Below are positions 63,163-64,000 of a stretch of 64,000 bases of DNA, in pieces. A program made the translations under genes and the position numbers. The stretch lies in NCBI RefSeq assembly GCF_000520995.1, contig NZ_JACA01000013.1, forward strand, positions 1 through 64,000. The letters are read 5' to 3'. Each line of letters opens with the position of its first letter. Position 1 is the stretch's first letter. Source of the stretch: Aquimarina macrocephali JAMB N27 (lineage in GTDB: Bacteria > Bacteroidota > Bacteroidia > Flavobacteriales > Flavobacteriaceae). Below the pieces are notes generated by a model that saw only the letters and a list, made by a program, of their open reading frames with translations, did not search any database and was not told where the DNA came from.

Positions 63163-63230
63163 TGTGATATACCTCACATAAAATTCGTGATTTACATCCT
63201 ATTAGACTGAATTCAAATTCTTCAATTTTG
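63163..63230 (+). promoter_or_regulatory. Crp/Fnr-type operator and promoter of tautomerase gene
   Basis: TGTGATATACCTCACA (63163-63178) with TTTG of the promoter box at 63227, 64 bp on. The block from the end of the upstream gene to this box is nearly the same as 45385-45500. It drives the tautomerase gene and probably the SDR remnant behind it. Confidence 0.8.
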
Positions 63231-63265
63231 GAATGTAAATAAATAATAATCTGAATAGAAAAGTT

Positions 63266-63460
63266 ATGCCATACATAAATATTAAAGTTACTGATGAAGG
63301 GTTGACAAAAAGACAAAAGCAACAATTAATTGCAGGAGCAACTCAATTAGTTGTTGACATACTAAATAAAAATCCAGAAACCACGCACGTAGTAATTGAT
63401 GAAGTGCCACAGGATAACTGGGGAGTGAGAGGGAAACAATATTCAGAACTTAATAAATAA
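63266..63460 (+). CDS. 4-oxalocrotonate tautomerase-family protein
   Basis: 64 residues, the usual family size. After removal of Met the N-terminus is PYINIKVTDEGLT, giving the catalytic Pro1. It continues KRQKQQLIAGATQLVVDILN (amphipathic helix) and THVVIDEVPQDNWGVRGKQY, the second strand and beta-turn of 4-OT-like enzymes; the Arg expected near position 11 is not clearly present (Leu-Thr-Lys-Arg follows at 13-16). Keto-enol tautomerase activity is likely, with unknown substrate. It sits behind a Crp/Fnr-type operator. Confidence 0.87.
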   Translation: MPYINIKVTDEGLTKRQKQQLIAGATQLVVDILNKNPETTHVVIDEVPQDNWGVRGKQYSELNK

Positions 63461-63473
63461 ATATAGAAAAATA

Positions 63474-63857
63474 ATGAAAAACAAAACAGTAATTATTACA
63501 GGTGCATCATCTGGAAATTGCAAAACACTTTATTGAAAAAGAGAGCAATGTTATAATGAATTCTTCAAATGAAGAAAATTTGAAGAAAACCTATGAAGAG
63601 TTCGAGTCTCCTTTAAAATGCTTTCTATTTGGCCGGAGATATAAGCAAGCGAGAAACTGGACAAAAATTAGTGGCGCTGGCCTTGGAAAAATTCGACTCA
63701 GCTGATGTTCTGATTAACAATGCTGGTCCATTTACTGAACAGAATAGGAGAAGTAAATGAAATCGCCGAAGCAGCTTACTATTTAGCCAGCGCCGACTTT
63801 ATAACAGGAGAAACTATTAACTTAGCAGGAGGTCACTCCGTTGGTCACGCTATCTAA
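63474..63857 (+). pseudogene. short-chain dehydrogenase with frameshift and internal deletion
   Basis: The start MKNKTVIITGASSG is a perfect SDR NAD(P)-binding strand. The frame is lost within the glycine motif; the next frame reads EIAKHFIEKESNVIMNSSNE. A further shift gives GDISKRETGQKLVALALEKF and DVLINNAGPFTEQ, the NNAG motif. The sequence then jumps to GEVNEIAEAAYYLASADFIT with GETINLAGGHSVGHAI, the SDR C-terminus. The segment with the catalytic Ser and YxxxK is deleted. The gene is therefore dead, although both ends are well preserved, which suggests recent decay. Confidence 0.85.
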
Positions 63858-63888
63858 AAAAATCTATAAACAATTAGACAAATTAGAA

Positions 63889-64000
63889 ATGAAAAATTTA
63901 CATAAAATCATCTTAGTAGGAGTTTTGGCCTTAATGAGCACTGCAGGGTATTCTCAAAAATTAAAAAAAACAAAAGTTCTATTTGTAGTTACCTCTCATG
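63889..64000 (+). CDS. exported DJ-1/PfpI-family protein, N-terminal part
   Basis: 37 codons before the window ends. KNLHKIILVGVLALMSTAGY forms a signal peptide, followed by SQKLKKTKVLFVVTSH. The last stretch is the first strand of DJ-1/PfpI (type 1 glutamine amidotransferase-like) proteins, as in KHILFIVTS of the intact member at 60123. It probably acts in the periplasm. The remainder is not visible, so the family call rests on one strand and the neighbourhood. Confidence 0.55.
   Translation, partial: MKNLHKIILVGVLALMSTAGYSQKLKKTKVLFVVTSH

Noticed and set aside
1..64000. CRISPR arrays, tRNA or rRNA genes, insertion sequences
   Set aside because: I saw no regularly spaced repeats, no cloverleaf or rRNA text and no transposase coding sequence anywhere in the window.

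Overview
The window is AT-rich, and its start contexts, lipoprotein signals and promoter boxes (a TTTG core in place of a classical -10) point to a member of the Bacteroidota, most likely a marine flavobacterium. It has two unrelated halves.

Left half (1-42951, all on the minus strand): a very large trans-acyltransferase polyketide synthase (PKS) operon that runs off the left edge. In order of transcription it holds a NusG-like specialised antiterminator (42951-42364); a 3513-residue PKS, ACP-DUF2156-PLP lyase-KS-DH-KR-ACP-KS-DH* (42106-31565); a class III aminotransferase with an N-terminal docking segment (31549-29780); a short PKS, ACP-KS*-ACP-TE (29783-25986); an RND/MMPL exporter; a LolA-like protein; a GMC-type oxidoreductase; a START-like membrane protein; a 6429-residue PKS, LnmK-like acyltransferase/decarboxylase-ACP-KS-ECH-ECH*-ECH-ACP-KS-DH*-KR-ACP-KS-DH*-KR-MT-ACP-KS-DH (19524-235); and the start of another PKS gene (224-1). 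Asterisks mark domains that lack catalytic residues. No module has an AT domain. Docking segments and the TE suggest the biosynthetic order 235-19524 protein, then off-window PKS, then 31565-42106 protein, then aminotransferase, then TE protein, so gene order is not colinear.

The main discovery is in the 31565-42106 PKS: an ACP is followed by a DUF2156/MprF-C-like domain and a PLP lyase of the tryptophanase/tyrosine phenol-lyase fold. That is the layout of the DUF-SH didomain that installs sulfur in leinamycin-family polyketides (LnmJ). The same operon also has an LnmK-like domain, three crotonase domains and one ACP with the beta-branching tryptophan flag. Together these predict a sulfur-bearing, beta-branched, probably beta-amino polyketide from a Bacteroidota host, outside the actinobacterial leinamycin family.

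Boundary (about 42.9-45.5 kb): the leader of the antiterminator gene is duplicated in tandem with the gene's first codons. Next comes a strip of broken genes (Crp/Fnr start fused to an SDR fragment, 3' relic of an outer-membrane protein gene) whose relatives lie at 61-64 kb.

Right half (45.5-64 kb, plus strand): short transcription units for stress, redox and envelope functions: a cysteine-desulfurase-like enzyme, AraC and two Crp/Fnr regulators, alpha/beta hydrolases, a beta-lactamase-fold protein without its catalytic Ser/Lys, PhzF, a quinone-oxidoreductase-like protein, EamA, DoxX, DJ-1/PfpI and a tautomerase. Two operator families can be read. TGTGA-N6-TCACA lies exactly 64 bp upstream of the promoter TTTG at three promoters. 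TTGTCATAAGACAA lies exactly 40 bp upstream at two, with a weaker third copy. These spacings resemble class I and class II Crp/Fnr activation.
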